Assembly: GCF_901709675.1 (NCBI RefSeq)
Contig: NC_051095.1
Coordinates: 20,301,456 to 20,365,455, forward strand
DNA length: 64,000 bases
Source of the DNA: Syngnathus acus
Taxonomy: Eukaryota; Chordata; Actinopteri; Syngnathiformes; Syngnathidae
Reading direction: 5' to 3'
Shown: positions 1 through 13,705 of the stretch, piece by piece
Numbering within the stretch: position 1 is the stretch's first letter
Layout of the letters: every line of letters begins with the position of its first letter
Position numbers and translations under genes: made by a program
Notes under the pieces: generated by a model
The model's input: only the letters and a program-made list of their open reading frames with translations
What the model was told of the DNA's origin: nothing
Databases searched by the model: none

Positions 1-3000
1 TCAAAGACCCATGAAATCTGGTTGAGACATGTCTGGATAAAGCTCTCCTTCACTCTTTCTTCAAATGCAAGATAACATGCGGTGCCACACACAGTAGGTT
101 CTGTTCGATGTGGCCCACACTTATCAAACAGGAAATTTAAAAGTCTGCATGACTCATTCTGACACACATTCTGATGACACTTCTGTGTTTCTCTTTTTCA
201 GGCACTGCTTTAAGCGCCATCCCCCAGGTTCTGATTTCTATGCTCTTCCTTTGCCATGGGGGGCCTTGCTGCTAAGGGCCTATGCTTGCCCAGCCTGAAG
301 AGTGATGTCCATAGCACCTGCTGGTTCTTCAAGCAACTCTGTCCACAAGAAAAAAAAAAAAAATCAGGACAAGCCGCTCAACCCTTAGCTCTAAGGAGGA
401 ACGAGGGAGGGCAGTGATGGGGGGGTGGGGAGTTACTGAGCCCCTAGCCATCTGATTCTAATCCTCTGTCACCCTAAATGACTTGATCTATCGCTGTCTT
501 CTCCCAAATTTTGTTTTTCTTTACCTATCATTTGCTTTTTAGACACCATTCATAGCAGTCTCCTTGAGAGTCGTACACACTTAGCATGACATGGTTCAGA
601 CTCTCTCTCTAAGAGCATCTGTCACTTCTCCCGTGTAATTTTCCTGTCAATGGAATCTAAGGTTGGCCCCCGATTGTGTCACTGTGTAGCAGCTTAATGG
701 CTTTTGCAAAGGAAGAAGGAGCTAATCATACAACAGTTAATTGGTCAAATCTTATTATTATTAATATATTATTTGCTAGTCTGTATTTCTACTGCTCAAA
801 GGAGTCAACAGTTGAATGAGCAATTAGAAAGGCAGGAGTGTTGCATTTGACTGTGCTTTGCATTTTCTAATGCCATCCACATTTCATTTTTGACAGAAAC
901 AATTGCACACATGTCCAAATAATCGACTTAAGTGGCAGAACTACTATATTTGGGAGATTCTGTAATCTGAAGCTAGTTTGGTGTTTGGAACTGCACTCGA
1001 GGTCTCTGTAGCAGCATGTGTCAACTCAAATGAGTCTTAAACTCCAAATTTCATTTTCAGTCGTTACTCCAAAACCCTACCACCTTTCTGCCACACGACT
1101 GTTAACTGGCATCGGCAGTCTGTGCCACTTACAGGCTTGCCTTGCCTTTTAATGAAGTGCCAAATAATGAAACCACTCCAAATGCTGCCAGGGTGTGAAG
1201 AAATTGCCTCTGTTAAAGTCTTGAAATACTGACACGCATTTGAAGCGAGGGGTGAATCAACATTGGATCATACCATTTCAATTACTAAACCTCAAATGGC
1301 ACTTCATCCTTGGCTAAATACTCCCAGTTTGGGATTATCTGAATTATACACCTTCAAGGGTCGGCATCTTCTTGATGCCTGGATTTATTCCCCTGCATTA
1401 CTTAGAAGAAAGTGTCGCAAATGAGAAACCTCGCAGGAGGCACACCCACTTTTACCTGGTTATTCCTTGGCTCATGCCCCAAATCAAGATCACGAATGGT
1501 CCTGCTGTCTAATCCTATAGTGACTTTAAACCTTTGACCAAACGATATGCCTTTGCATCATACTGGAATACATCACTGTTTATCTATGATCTCTGTGTTT
1601 AAGTCTTTATTTTTCCTCAGGGTGCTCGCGTAGAGGCTTGTACTAGATCAGTCTATCATATAAAACAATCATAGAGTTTGCAACATTTAAAGCTTATATC
1701 AGCATATTTTCGTAAACATCATTACTCTCATTGCGTGTAGTACAATATAACCATGTAACCATGTCGTGACCCTTTCCGGTGGTGATCTTTTGCCTACATT
1801 GAGTTGGGTACAGTTGCCTTGCCAGTCCGCCAGCTCTTCCACAGCACAGGTGGTTGAGGCTTTGATCCATACCCTCATTAAAACGCTGAGTTAATCTTTC
1901 TCAGATGGATCTCCCCGAGGCTGACCGGGGCCACGTAGACTGAGCTCGTTGGTTAAATTGGCTTCGACTGGAACCTCAGCCTCGACCCCCATTCCCTCAA
2001 TGCCCTCCGTCACTTCATAGCCAGCCTGGTTCAGTGTGTAACCATGTCACTAAGACCTTTCACCGCCATTTGTTAGGCTTGAGGACCAAAGCACAAACTG
2101 TGACTTAACTTAAACCCCAAGTCTCTTTGTTGCTGCATCTCATGCAAATATTTAATCAAACAAATGGGCGTGTAAGGCTTCCGAGCCTTTATGAAGAGCG
2201 CATTAAAAATCCCAGTGGTAGTCAACACTGCCAAGATTATACCTTGATTAAAAATTTATTAAATCCTCGAGCACTGTGAAGCGTAATAATTCCAGTTCTG
2301 TTTTTTTCTTTTTCTTTCATATCCTGCCAGACAGAAATGTAGATTTTATTAACGCTACTCGGGTGTGAGGTTGTCTATGATGGGGCAAGATAGTCGGGGG
2401 ACAGAAGTTTTGACGTCGCAAGTCGACTGGGTCACGACGAGGGGTTCATATTGATATCCACCACCCCACGCCCCATCTCAGAAGTTATTATGACTGGAGC
2501 CGAACGTCTGTATCCGCATTCTTCTTCATGAATGTATCCTCACCATCTGCACCAGCCGCGCTGCCCTTCAAGAGACCAGAGCAAACCAACGTCAACCCCA
2601 CACGGAATCTTGCTGAATAAAAAATTCAAAGACAAATATCCCGCAGGTCCCAAGTATCTGGTTTGAAGTAATCTCAACAAATAAGCGTGGCTTTGCTCCA
2701 AGGCCTCTCTGCATGGGTTCGCCAGGCTGCACTTTTGCAATTACATTATGCTGCTGGAAAAATATGCCCTGAAAACAAGAGTCTCTTGGTTTGAAAAGGT
2801 TTTCCAGTGTGTTGTGACAATTCTATCTTGTCCGTTTAGTTTTTTTTTTTTTTTTTTGTCTAGCTGGTTGTCCAAAGCTTACCTTTTTGACTACAGTCTG
2901 AAACGTTGTATCTTTTGTGGATGTAACAAAATAGAAAAGTAGTCTGCAGCACAATATGTCGTGGACACGTGAAAGCTTTCAGGCATCCCTTTTTTTTTTT

Positions 3001-4407
3001 TGTGTAGATCGTAACCCAGAGCACATCAGGTTAATGGGCCTTGTGGTGTGGAAGGACAAGCATGTTCAGGCTCAGGCTGAAACGGTAAACCAATACATTA
3101 TGCTCGAAGAGTTTAACCATTTGCCCAAATGGTCTTTTGCAGCAAGAGAAACCATTTTTTGCCTCTCAATGTTTCCTCTCCGGTTCTTCTTCTCTCTGAC
3201 CATCACAAGGCCTGAGTAATGTTTCTATGCACTTGTTAGCATGTTTTCCTTCAAGAAAATGTTTGTTCTGACACCTTGCCCCCACGTTTGTTTTTTTGGT
3301 CCATATCCATTTGACTGGGTGTAAAAATTTACAGTAGGTGTGTTACGGGTGAAGACACACATGTCGCAAAATAAGATCTGCTTAAATCCCAGTATCATTT
3401 TATACTTTGACTTACAAAATGATGCAAAATTAGAGACAGAAGATTGGTACGGGCGAGTCCAACATTTTTCCAAAATGCATCATGTCAGCCTTCTGTGTAT
3501 TCCAATCATCTGGGCCACCCAAAGGATGACTCGTTTTTTTTTTTTTCCTCCTGTGGGAAACGACTATGATCTGATATTATCTCGGCGCTTGGCAAATTAG
3601 ACTGCCTACACCTAGAATAGCACACAGGCCCCCCTCCTGCCCTGATTTTGCAAACATTCTCCATCCACGTGAAAAGCATCATGCCCACCACGCGGGGAGA
3701 CTTGCGAGCTGGCATAACAGTGTTATGAGGTCCCAAGCGGAAAGAAAATGTATTATTCCTACATTCAGTTTTAAGGTGTGTGCTCAATATTACTCACCAG
3801 GCCAAATGTACAGTCCCCTGTCTCTGTTTTGATGTTGAACTGGGCAAAAATAAATGACATAAATAAAATAAAACAAGTGTATCAGAAATGGTTGAAATAC
3901 TGTGTACATATTTGAACTTTTGGTTTCTAATTTATAAAATATAAGCTTTAGCTCTTGGAGTACTTATTTTCCCTTTCACGTGTAGCTTTGTGTTTTTATT
4001 TTCTATTTCTGTAAAGTGTGTAAATATATCTTTATGATAATAAGTAATATTAAAAATCTTATTTTAAGAAAACACGGTTTGGAGTCATTTTTGGCCAGGA
4101 AAAAATAAGCTAACATGACATGGTTCTGAGCGATTAATACAGTAAGTTCACCATGAACACTGTTTCCTGTTGGAATGCTAGCATACCAGTAAGTTAAAAA
4201 ACTGGAACTGAATGACTGGTGATGACAGTCTAAAACGTTTCATATATATAAAAAAAAAAATAAAAAATAGCAATAGATTCCTGCCTGGTTGATAAATAGC
4301 TTTTATTCCAACACAGTTAGAAAAGAAATATTGTTTAATATAGTGGTGAACTGAATAGCTTACATATTGATAAATGCACTGAAATATACAGACGTAAATA
4401 ATAAGAA
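1..4407. other. non-coding flank, possible conserved elements and 3'-UTR-like end
   Basis: No exon chain on either strand. Two blocks look non-random: 700-1010 (AGTTAATTGG, GAGCAATTAGAAAGG and other ATTA cores) and 2130-2330 (CATGCAAATATTTAATC, an octamer-like ATGCAAAT next to ATTA cores). They resemble conserved non-coding elements, which cannot be shown without an alignment. 3840-4080 has several AATAAA words and a T/A-rich run (TGTAAATATATCTTTATG) like the end of a long 3' UTR on the plus strand, but no coding exon precedes it in the window. Confidence 0.3.
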
Positions 4408-4673
4408 CTACTTACGGAGGAGGATTAGGGACAGTGAAGGAATAAAAAAAGGGGGGGTGACAGGATTCTGACTTTTTTTTCTCTCAGAATTCCCCCTTTA
4501 AAGTGATAAATCCCACTTTAAAGTCAGAATTCTGAGAATAAAGTCAGAATTCCCCCTTTAAAGTCAGAATTCTGAGAATAAAGTCGACTTTAAAGTCAGC
4601 AAGTGGGTATTCTCACTTTAAAGTCAGAATTCTGAGAAAAAAAGTCGAATCCTGTCCTCTTCAGTAACTACTA
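4408..4673. repeat. inverted-repeat element built of AGTCAGAATTCTGAGA units
   Basis: Four or more copies of AAAGTCAGAATTCTGAGA-type units, themselves partly palindromic (CAGAATTCTG), alternate with CCCCCTTTAAAG. The outer parts GACAGGATTCTGACTTTT (left) and the complement of AAAGTCGAATCCTGTC (right) form inverted ends, and similarity continues outward to about 4408 and 4673. It is a MITE-like or satellite-like repeat with no coding. Confidence 0.6.
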
Positions 4674-5355
4674 AAATGGTTTGTAATTGCATTTTTTTTT
4701 TTACTTCCAATTGCGAATATACCACCGTTATTTCAAATACTTGAACACCTTTCCTATTGCATTATTTGTGTATTGTTGTTGTTTACCTCCATGTCACTAG
4801 AGGGACTCTCATGCTTTGTCATGCATTGTACTGGGAAGCATATGAAAACCCGTTGTGAAAAACATGGCAGGGACTGACAGGAAGCCAACAGTTTTCGACC
4901 TATTGAATTGACTATATAGGGTTTAGTCAATACAAATAATAATAATCATAATAATCATAATAATATGACTGCAGCGATCAAATATGCAGAATTATGAATA
5001 CAGAAGAGAAACATCAATTCATCATGAATTTTTACACAAGATTTTATACTTAAATTTAAACTATGCATCGCAGCAAACTGTATTTTCTTCTCTGGAAACA
5101 AGCAAAGGAACAAAGTGACGTTAGAACCACAGCAACGATGATGCCTGCTATCTAAAGGAGCGCCTTTGAGTGAGCCTGGTTGGTTGATCAGCAGGAAATG
5201 CAACGGTGTCAGGTTGTCGGTATAAAAGTGTGCCCACAGAGTCATTTTCGAACTATCGTACTATTAGCTCGGGCCTTTGATGTCATCTTGTGACAGCTTA
5301 GGTTTTTTTTTTATAGAAAATGTAAATTTGTGAATTGAAAACTTGCAAATAGGAT

Positions 5356-5531
5356 TACCGTAATTTTCGGACTATAAGTCGCGTTTTTTTTTCATAGTTT
5401 GGGTGGGGGGGCAACTTATACTCAGGAGCGACTTATATACATATATATGGTTTTTTTTTTCACTTTTTTGGGCATTTTATGGCTGGTGCGACTTATACTC
5501 CGGTGCGACTTATAGTCCGAAAATTACGGTA
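5356..5531. mobile_element. TACCGT-type MITE, GGACTATAAGTCGC subfamily
   Basis: A 176-bp element with near-perfect inverted ends: TACCGTAATTTTCGGACTAT on the left and its complement on the right. Several copies of GCGACTTATA-type subterminal repeats sit inside, some in each direction, so the whole element can fold into one hairpin. The ends start and finish in TA, consistent with a TA target duplication. A second copy lies inverted at 16131-16306. Confidence 0.85.
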
Positions 5532-7861
5532 CATCAAATAACACACTCGTCTACAAAGTTTAATACAAGAATGAGTCATCTTGGACCAAGGAGAAAACAA
5601 CGTGAGAGTGTTGTTGAACAATAGGTGGAAGTATGCACTCGAACATTTAGATTGAGTCAAATAGCACTTGATAGAAGTTTGCGTGCAAAACTATAAAAGA
5701 AAATGTGCCCTTTCATCGCCAGCTAAGAGCCTGTGCATTAGAATTCACTCTCTACTTTTTGGAAATGTAAATGAACTGCTAGTCTGGTCAGGAGTGCATC
5801 CTGTTAAGACAGGTACAGTAGCTGGTGCAGTGCCTATAGCTCATATTAAGCATACTAAGCTGCACCTTCCTCATGAACGGCGGCCACTAAGCAAGCACTC
5901 ATGCATTTCATACAGTACAATGTACAGACAAAAACATCTCTTACAGTGCTGACTGTAAAGAAATATACATGCAAGATATATGCAATTCTGTTTGTCTTAA
6001 ATTAGGTCTGACAGTTATTTTAAGCCAAGAGAAGCCTCTTTGAAGAAGAAGCAGCTCATGAGTTTGGTCACCAAGGCACCACTGACTGGACTATATCTTA
6101 TTCAGTAAGTATGAGTTAAATGTATAGGTGTAATATATTATTTTCTCTGCGTATTTGTTTCTTGAATTGCAATCATATTAGTAGTGGGGCTCATCCAAAG
6201 CAATTAACATAAAACATTCGGCATAAGGTTGCTTGCTGGCAGATATTAGAAATGGTAAACCCTGCTAATACATAAAACATGAATTCATGCAGCATAACAA
6301 ATTAAGGAAATTTGTCTTTTCCTCAGACATACCAACCACAGACAAAAATTTTGACTACCAAGGTCCCTCAAAAGTAGTGAAGTCACCGGCAGCATTCTTA
6401 CGTCGCCATGACCTAAGCCAACCTAATTTGAATACATTGATTACTCTGTGGCATTTCCACTTTATTTTCTGTCTTTACGGTATTGTGATTTTAAATGTTC
6501 TCATAAAGTTTCACCCTGAGTGCTATTTAAAAATAGGTCCGTATCATGACGCAACCATCAATAACAAAATGAAAGCAAAGCCAAAACTAAATTTGGTCTG
6601 AAATGTAAATCCCTATGGTTGATGCAAAAAGTTAATTTTTACTATTACTCCATACAGGCATGCAAGCATAGGCCACAGAAAAAGTTCATGATTTTAAGAG
6701 TAGGCTCTAGCTTTGAGGGGATAGAAATGCATACATGCGAAATAACGCTAACGGTTAAAGTAGAAATGAACGGAGCGATATTTTGTTGACACGGAAGTCG
6801 CAGTATTTTTTTCTGCTACTACCATATCTGGTATATTAAGTCAAAATAATTGGTTCTGATTGATTGAAAGTGTGATTCATGAACAAGCAGGTCCTAATCG
6901 ATCAATATTTTTAGTGTCCATGAAAACAGTGCAGCCGATCATAATTTTAATATGAACCCTGGTCGGCTAAAAGAATTTTTTTCCATGTAAACATAGCTGA
7001 CCCTTCTTTATGGGAATATGTCGTAACAATGCGGGCCTCGCATTGGAGCCACAATTCCTCCCCTTAACCCCCAATGGGACCACTCAGGGAAGTGTCTGGT
7101 TAACGCACTCGCAGAGCTGACACGTCATGATAGACAAGAGGTGGACCCCCTTGATCCCCAGCAGTCCCCAAAAGACACCCAAGGTTATATCATCGAGCCT
7201 GGGTCAGCTGTATAACTGTGCCCGGGGTCAGCGGGAGGATATGGAGCGTGACAACGAAGATATAGGGTTACAGTTTGTGGTCAAGGGACGGGATGGGAGT
7301 GGGGTGTTATGGGGGAAGGGGGGCATTGCTGCGGGGCCAAACGTTCCTTGAAAGAGTTCAAGGTCCAACTGGCATTGTGACTCGGGTCCTGTTCACTGTC
7401 ACTGTTGGAATGCTTGTCGCTGCCAGTCAGCCACTAGACTTGCTGAGGGGAGGGGTGGTTCAGCGGCCCATGTTTGGTTGACGCTGAGACGAAAATAAAA
7501 CACAGAGCTCTACAGCGTAGATAATAGGACGAAGTTGTGGTGTAATGATTGCCATGAGACATTGCAAAGTTCTTTATGCACTAACTTTAACAAGTCAGCA
7601 CTGTCTCGATTAACTTTCAGAAATTAGAAAGGAATCAGTCATTTACACTAGCTTGATGTAACACCAGCGAGTATATTTTAAAGAGTTTGATGCGTCATTC
7701 TTATCGCTAGCATTACCCTACTGACCGGAAGTCAGCACAATGCCTCAGTGCAAAAGCAAAACTGCTATCCCTTTTAGGAAGCTGTGAATTACTCTTTTGT
7801 GTTGCCCTGTTAAGCGATCGGTGCTTCGCTATGATTCAAAATTTAAAATGTCGCTGCTTCC

Positions 7862-7865
<4 letters not shown>
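5532..7865. other. non-coding, no gene seen
   Basis: Short open frames only, none with splice context or a recognisable product. 7040-7480 is GC-richer and has G-rich runs but no motif I can name. Confidence 0.4.
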
Positions 7866-7935
<70 letters not shown>

Positions 7936-7947
7936 CGAGTGTGTGTA
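7866..7947. repeat. (GT)n-(GC)n microsatellite
   Basis: About 31 TG units (7866-7927) pass into about five GC units and then a short GTGTGT end. Alternating purine-pyrimidine sequence of this kind can adopt Z-DNA. The Cys-Val and Thr-His open frames over it are not genes. Confidence 0.95.
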
Positions 7948-8878
7948 TTGCTGAAACAGATGTAAGGAGAAACATCTGGATGGCTCTTGGCAATGACTCC
8001 CGGAATCAACTCCTGCCACATCGTAAAAAAATTTAGTGTTGTTGGCTCACCCATGGTACCACCAAAGAACAACCTAAAAAAAAAACAATGGACATTAAGC
8101 ACCTGCGTAGTGAAAGTTCACGAGACAAGCAAAGATCAAACCCATAACGAACAGGTGTTAAGCACAGTTCTCTTATTGTATCTATTAATGTCATCTTGAT
8201 GTTGTAGTGGAAAAAAACATTGCAAGCTGCCATGTGGCATCTAAATTTATCCAGTCCGCAGTTATTCCATTCCTTTTAAATATATAAATACTTCGGCATT
8301 GGTTGATTACCATTAATTATTGAAATATTTCAAAATAACACAGCAACTATTAAAAAGGTACTGGAATGTTTTTATTTATGCTCTTACTAATTTGACATCT
8401 GTATTAATAACTGAGGGGGGACGACACACCATTAGAAAATAATTTATGAAAATGATTTCAGAGTACCGTTAGAACGATACGATTATTTGTTCCGTGCCTC
8501 AAATCACAAAGATCCCAACATTTTCCTAAGGTGTTTTTAAATAGCATTAATAATTCAATATAATGAGAATGAATAAAACTGTTTATTCGCACTTTGCATC
8601 AATCAAATGGCCAGGGTCGGCCGCACAAATAAAGAAAACCTTGCAGAACTTCAAGTTTATTTATTAACCGTGGCTCAAAATATTTTAATTTGAAGAGTGA
8701 CCATATTCTCTACATCCATCTATAACTTACTCTTGCCGCACGTCAACTTTCTATTGTATATAAACAAGCAAGATAAGTAAAATAAACAGACAAAGGTTGT
8801 ACAAAGGTTCTTTGCCATGGAGACAAGGCGCAGTGAGCATGTGATTGAGTCCCACTCTGTGGCAGTGTGCATGAGAGT

Positions 8879-9013
8879 GTGACTGGTTGTCTCTGTTTGT
8901 GCCCTGTGACTGGCTGGCGACCAGTTCGGGATGTCAGCTGGGATAGGCTCCAGCACCCCCTGCAAACCTCAACAGGACAAGCGTTGTTGAAAATGGTTGG
9001 ATGGGTGGATGGA
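8879..9013 (+). repeat. fish retroposon 3' tail (GGATGG-tailed)
   Basis: It contains GCTGGGATAGGCTCCAGCAC, then GAAAATGGTTGGATGGGTGG, the widespread 3' tail shared by teleost L2-type LINEs and the SINEs that use them. Antisense open frames here are spurious. Confidence 0.75.
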
Positions 9014-10539
9014 AAGTGATTCCCACCCCTGAAGCCCAATTTATGGCAAGCAGCTCTCCAATGAGTGAATGACACCTAATGCTAAAAAGGATGCCCCCCA
9101 CTACTATACATGCACATCTTATCAGGTGTCTCAACTCTCAGCAAAATAAAAAATAAATAATATGAAAAAAAGTAATGTATTGGTGTGCTGTTTGTGTTTG
9201 AATATCAGCTACTTAAGGGCTTAGGAAGTAGAAGATGAACAGCAGCTCGGAAGAAAATGCTTCGGAACGGCTGAAGGCTAACTCAATCAGCCTCATATTT
9301 TTGCCGTCTTTACAACGTTACACCCTGTTGACAGACAGACTCGAGCCGTAAAGCTCAAAATGTGCCTTGAGCCCCAAGTCATGTCCTCTTATTGGGAACT
9401 TCCTTTCCTATTAAACACGGAAACGTTAGTGACGGACTATGGTTACACGAGTCTCCAAGGAGACGTATGGACGAGGAAACACGAGCCGCTTTTTTTTTCT
9501 TTTTTTTTTTTTTACAAATTTGAAGGAAACAAGCAAAGCCTGGAGGATTTAAACTGAGAGACACAAAAACTGTCAGCCATCCATCCAGCTCAGAGTGATA
9601 AAGTTCAGATGGGTTTATGACAATATGGTGAAGATAAAACCCCTAGCTTGTGTTTTGGGAAGATTATGTATTAAATTATTCTTACCATTCCACTGGAAGA
9701 TGGAAATACGTTTTATATCTGAATGCCCATTTTACAAAACTAAACTGAACCCTATAGCCTATAAAGGCAACGGATATAAAATGTACTTATTCGAAAGATC
9801 CACAATGCAAACTGAATTGCTTGGAAATGGTGAAAAGTGTGTACCTGATATCTAATTTACAACGCTGTCATTTATTTAAATACGAATACTCTGCTAGCAC
9901 CGGCCATCCACATTAAGTTTGCGCTAATGCCGAGCTCCCGATCATACAAAAAGCCTTTATTACCTCAAAGAAGCAAATGCCTGTTACGTCATCTACCCAA
10001 ACACTTTTTCAAAGGTCTTACATCAATGAGCGATGCAATGAATAAAACAACAACCCCTATTTATTAAGTGCTTCTTCATACTATCTCTGTACAGAGACTT
10101 GCTTGATTGAAACAAGACTTTAGAGGCCTATGCCCAACCAAAGCAACACGTTTATCCAAGGCCTACCAAGGCATTCTATCGTTTTCCTCAGGATCCGCTT
10201 AGTTGGCTTTTGCCAAGCTCACTTTTCTCCCATCTCCAAAGAAACAATTTGTCCATGATGGCATTTGGGGGGTTGTATGTGGAGTGTTAATATCTTAAGA
10301 CCAGTTAAGAAGCCACATCTCTGAGCACTGAGCCCAGCCTTTCGGGAGCGCGTCACTTTGCCGTTGAACCGCAAAGGCATTAACAGTCTCAGACAGACAG
10401 CTACACTGATCTTGCTACTGACTTGAAGGTATTGCCCTCATATTTCTCCCTGGCCTTAAAAGAGTAAATTGTGAGGACGTGTTACTGTTTTTGTCAGAGC
10501 TTACAACCAAGATTGTACACAACAAGGGACTTCAACACG

Positions 10540-11148
10540 TACACTTAAATCTCGATTTTACTCGCTTCGATCCTACGCGCCTTTCTGTCTAACGCAGTTT
10601 GGTCATGAACCCCAATTTTTTTTTGCCATAAAAATGAATTAATTTCTGTGACCAATTTAAAGGCATTAGATAATAAGAAGTCAGGCTGTTTGATCTTTAT
10701 GATTGATTTACTACAGTATTACAGATAGCTAGGACCATTTTGGGGGAAATTCGCGGAAGCACCTCATCCACACAGTCACTCACAAGTCAAAGACTGTAGC
10801 CAGACACAGTAGTAGAATATGTGGCTTCTTTCTTCTCTCTTTCATACAATTCACATAGCATCAAAATGACACACTTACTCAATCCGCCTGATATCGTCAT
10901 CTGCCTATTGCTTCCCTTTTAATAAAATGTCAACAGTGTGGGGAGCATTCAAATTGATGGACAGCAGACGGACCCCTTCGGCTGCCCAACAACATAACAT
11001 GCCTGACATAATGCAACTACAAAGTCCTTCAGCATAATAACATGCCTTTCTAAAACAAACAAGACTTTCTATACAACGCGCTTATGGGGGTAACGAAATT
11101 CCTAAATTTCAGAGCCCAAAGTCCGCGTAAAATCGAGGTTCAGGTGTA
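10540..11148. mobile_element. MITE with CTGAACCTCGATT ends, second copy
   Basis: Left end TACACTTAAATCTCGATTTT, right end GTAAAATCGAGGTTCAGGTG, then TA. The left subterminal part has GGTCATGAACCCCAA and the right one GCCCAAAGTCCGCG, matching the pair of subterminal blocks of the copy at 48346-49303 in the opposite orientation. No transposase. Confidence 0.7.
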
Positions 11149-11910
11149 ATTTCCAGGCTACCACTATCTCGCCCCTTGGACTTTAGTGCAGAACACTGCT
11201 CAACAAATGCAACTGTAAGAAAGTGATGTACATAAATAAGAGAATAATTAATATATGTAAAATATGTCATTACAAAAGCGTATTTACGGGAGTATGTTAG
11301 TAGAATAAGTAACACATTTTTGCTTCCTCATTAAAACATTCACTCCCCGCGTGTACATGGAAATCGCACTTGAAGCAAGAATGAGAAGCTGCCAACTGAT
11401 TACATGAGGAGCCAAAAGACAAACATGGAAACAGACGACAACGGATGACCGTGGCTGACCTTTAATTACACACAGGGCCAGTGATTGGCCGCCACTCTGA
11501 GAGCCCCATGGCCTTAAAGGGGGGATGAGGGCAGTCGTGCAATTGCGCCGGATCACCAAATGGCTGTCAGATGCAACCCACTCCAAATCAAAGTGATTCT
11601 CCAATCAGCAGCAGAAGCTGGGGAAAATGAAATTCAAGTGAAGGACGAGTGATGGTAGAAACACATAAGGGTGCTTCAAGTTGGTGAAGTAATCCTGGAA
11701 TAGAAAGACGACTTTTGTCAACTGAATATCTGGAAGGAGGCAGTAAAAATTATTTGTATTTTAATTTTGTTTCAAAATTGCAATCTTTTGCATTTTGTTT
11801 TTTTTAACAGCAAGTATTGTTACGTTAATTAAGAACATGAGAATAATTTCATACAAATAGCAAGTAACAATTAATAAAAATAATGACAACTAAACAGTTA
11901 AGATTAAGAT

Positions 11911-12765
11911 TACCGTTTTTTTCCGTGTATAATGCGCAAAATTTAACTAATTTATTGTCCTAAAATCTGGGGTGCGCATTATACATGGGTACAAATTTTT
12001 AAAAAATCTTTTTTTTTTTAATTTTTTTTTTTTTTTTTTAAGAAAATCATGGTACAACAAAACCAACAACAGGACTGACCGACAATAGTGTGTTTGTACT
12101 GTGCTCTGGTCATTTCGTCAAAGAAGGGATAATAGTCCTCTTCTCTTCTTGACTGACAATGAATGTGATAGTTTAATACAATCAGCAAATAACAAAATGC
12201 GTATTACAGGTAATATTTTATTTCACAACACTTTGCCTTGTTCCTTTCGTCTCTGCTGTTCACTTCAAACACGCTCCATACGAACGCAATGCTCTCGTAT
12301 CAGACGCTTGCTCGATCACCTGCTCGTTTGCTGTCACAATGTACCCTACACAAATCCGAAACATTTGTTGCGGCTCCGAGTCACGAGGGGCAAGTTTTGG
12401 TTTCCAAGGGTGTTTTTATTCCTCTTCAACGTCTCTCCCATACAGAGCCGCCTTTTTCACATGTCCGCACGTCACTTTCCTCTCTTTTCATCTGATCGCG
12501 GTGGTGCCTTTACGGGCAGTCGGAGAAATCAACGCCAACAAAAAAAAATACATCCAGCCTATTAAGACCATACCAAAGACTATAAAAATGGGACCCATTG
12601 CCTCCCTGCGTGTGTGACGATCATTGGGACTTAAAAAAAAAATAAAATAAAATAAAAAATTGGGTGCGTATTATACATGGGTACAGGCTTTTTTCCTGCA
12701 TCAACATGCCATTTTTAGGGTGCGTATTATACATGGGGGCGCATTATACACGGAAAAAAACGGTA
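11911..12765. mobile_element. TACCGT-type element, TATAATGCGC subfamily, long copy
   Basis: 855 bp with ends TACCGTTTTTTTCCGTGTAT and the complement, plus subterminal TGTATAATGCGCACC-type repeats. The interior (about 12190-12370) matches, in reverse, the interior of the copy at 48497-49063. It includes an open frame at 12101-12565 whose product has no domain I recognise; since the second copy is deleted and shifted there, it is probably not a gene. Confidence 0.82.
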
Positions 12766-13705
12766 CATTTTATTAGTATATTAGACAGCATACAAAAACT
12801 GTTCTTGTACACTGAAGAAATATTTTTGGATTACTTCACTGAAGAAATCTTTAGGATTTACTTAAATCAAAGATGTGCATCGGTTGCACGTGATTAAATG
12901 TGACGATAAGCGGTTAGGAAGATGAATGTATGAATAAATTAAAAAAATAATAACGATTGATCTCCATTTTACAAGCATGGCAAGATGTGTGTGGCCACCC
13001 TTTAATGATCACAACATGAAAACGTAATTTGTGATGCACTAAATCAGGTGGGCAGCATATGTGCAATTGGAGGAATTTAGTTCCTTGCTAGAGGGCACAT
13101 CAGCTCTTAATGTCTAGGACGGTTGAGGAAAATGAACATGCATGAATTTTCAACCGCAGCATCATGGCTGCCCAAGAAAACATTTGAGTGTGTCTAAATC
13201 AAACATGCATTTGGAGAAAAGTTAACTGGAAAGCATTTGGGCTGCATCCAGCCGTGAATGAATAATGTGCCAGTCCGGATTAGCCAAACTCTGAACATAA
13301 TAGCAGATTTCCTTTAACTCACTAGCCAAACTCCACTGTTTAATAGGCATCTGAGGATGCTCTGCAAAAGTGTTGCTATTAGCCATCAGGCAGTTTGCGA
13401 AGTCTTTAATGCAGGTCAAGCTTGCCGACCTTCAGCTGCTCGGAATAAAAGCCCGAATCAGCAGCTCTGCCTCTGCTGACTTCCTTATCAGCTCGCACAG
13501 CTGAGAAGCACACGTGAGCCCACTGCCAAGCTTGCAGCAGCGCAGTTACTCAGCCGACCATCTGAGTGGTCATAAATAGGTAGGTGCATTTGAGACCGTT
13601 GAAAATTTGAAAATACAATCGATTTGGAGCAACATCCAGAGTGGTATAATATTCACCATTAGATTTGTTGTTTTAACAATGCTATGAAAAAGACTGCTGC
13701 TGAAG

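Noticed and set aside
7797-8102. Open frames on both strands with Cys-Val or Thr-His repeats
   Set aside because: Translations of the GT/GC microsatellite.
12101-12617. 154-codon plus-strand open frame and overlapping frames inside a transposon
   Set aside because: They lie in the interior of the element at 11911-12765. The second copy is deleted and shifted there, and no transposase motif is visible in any frame.
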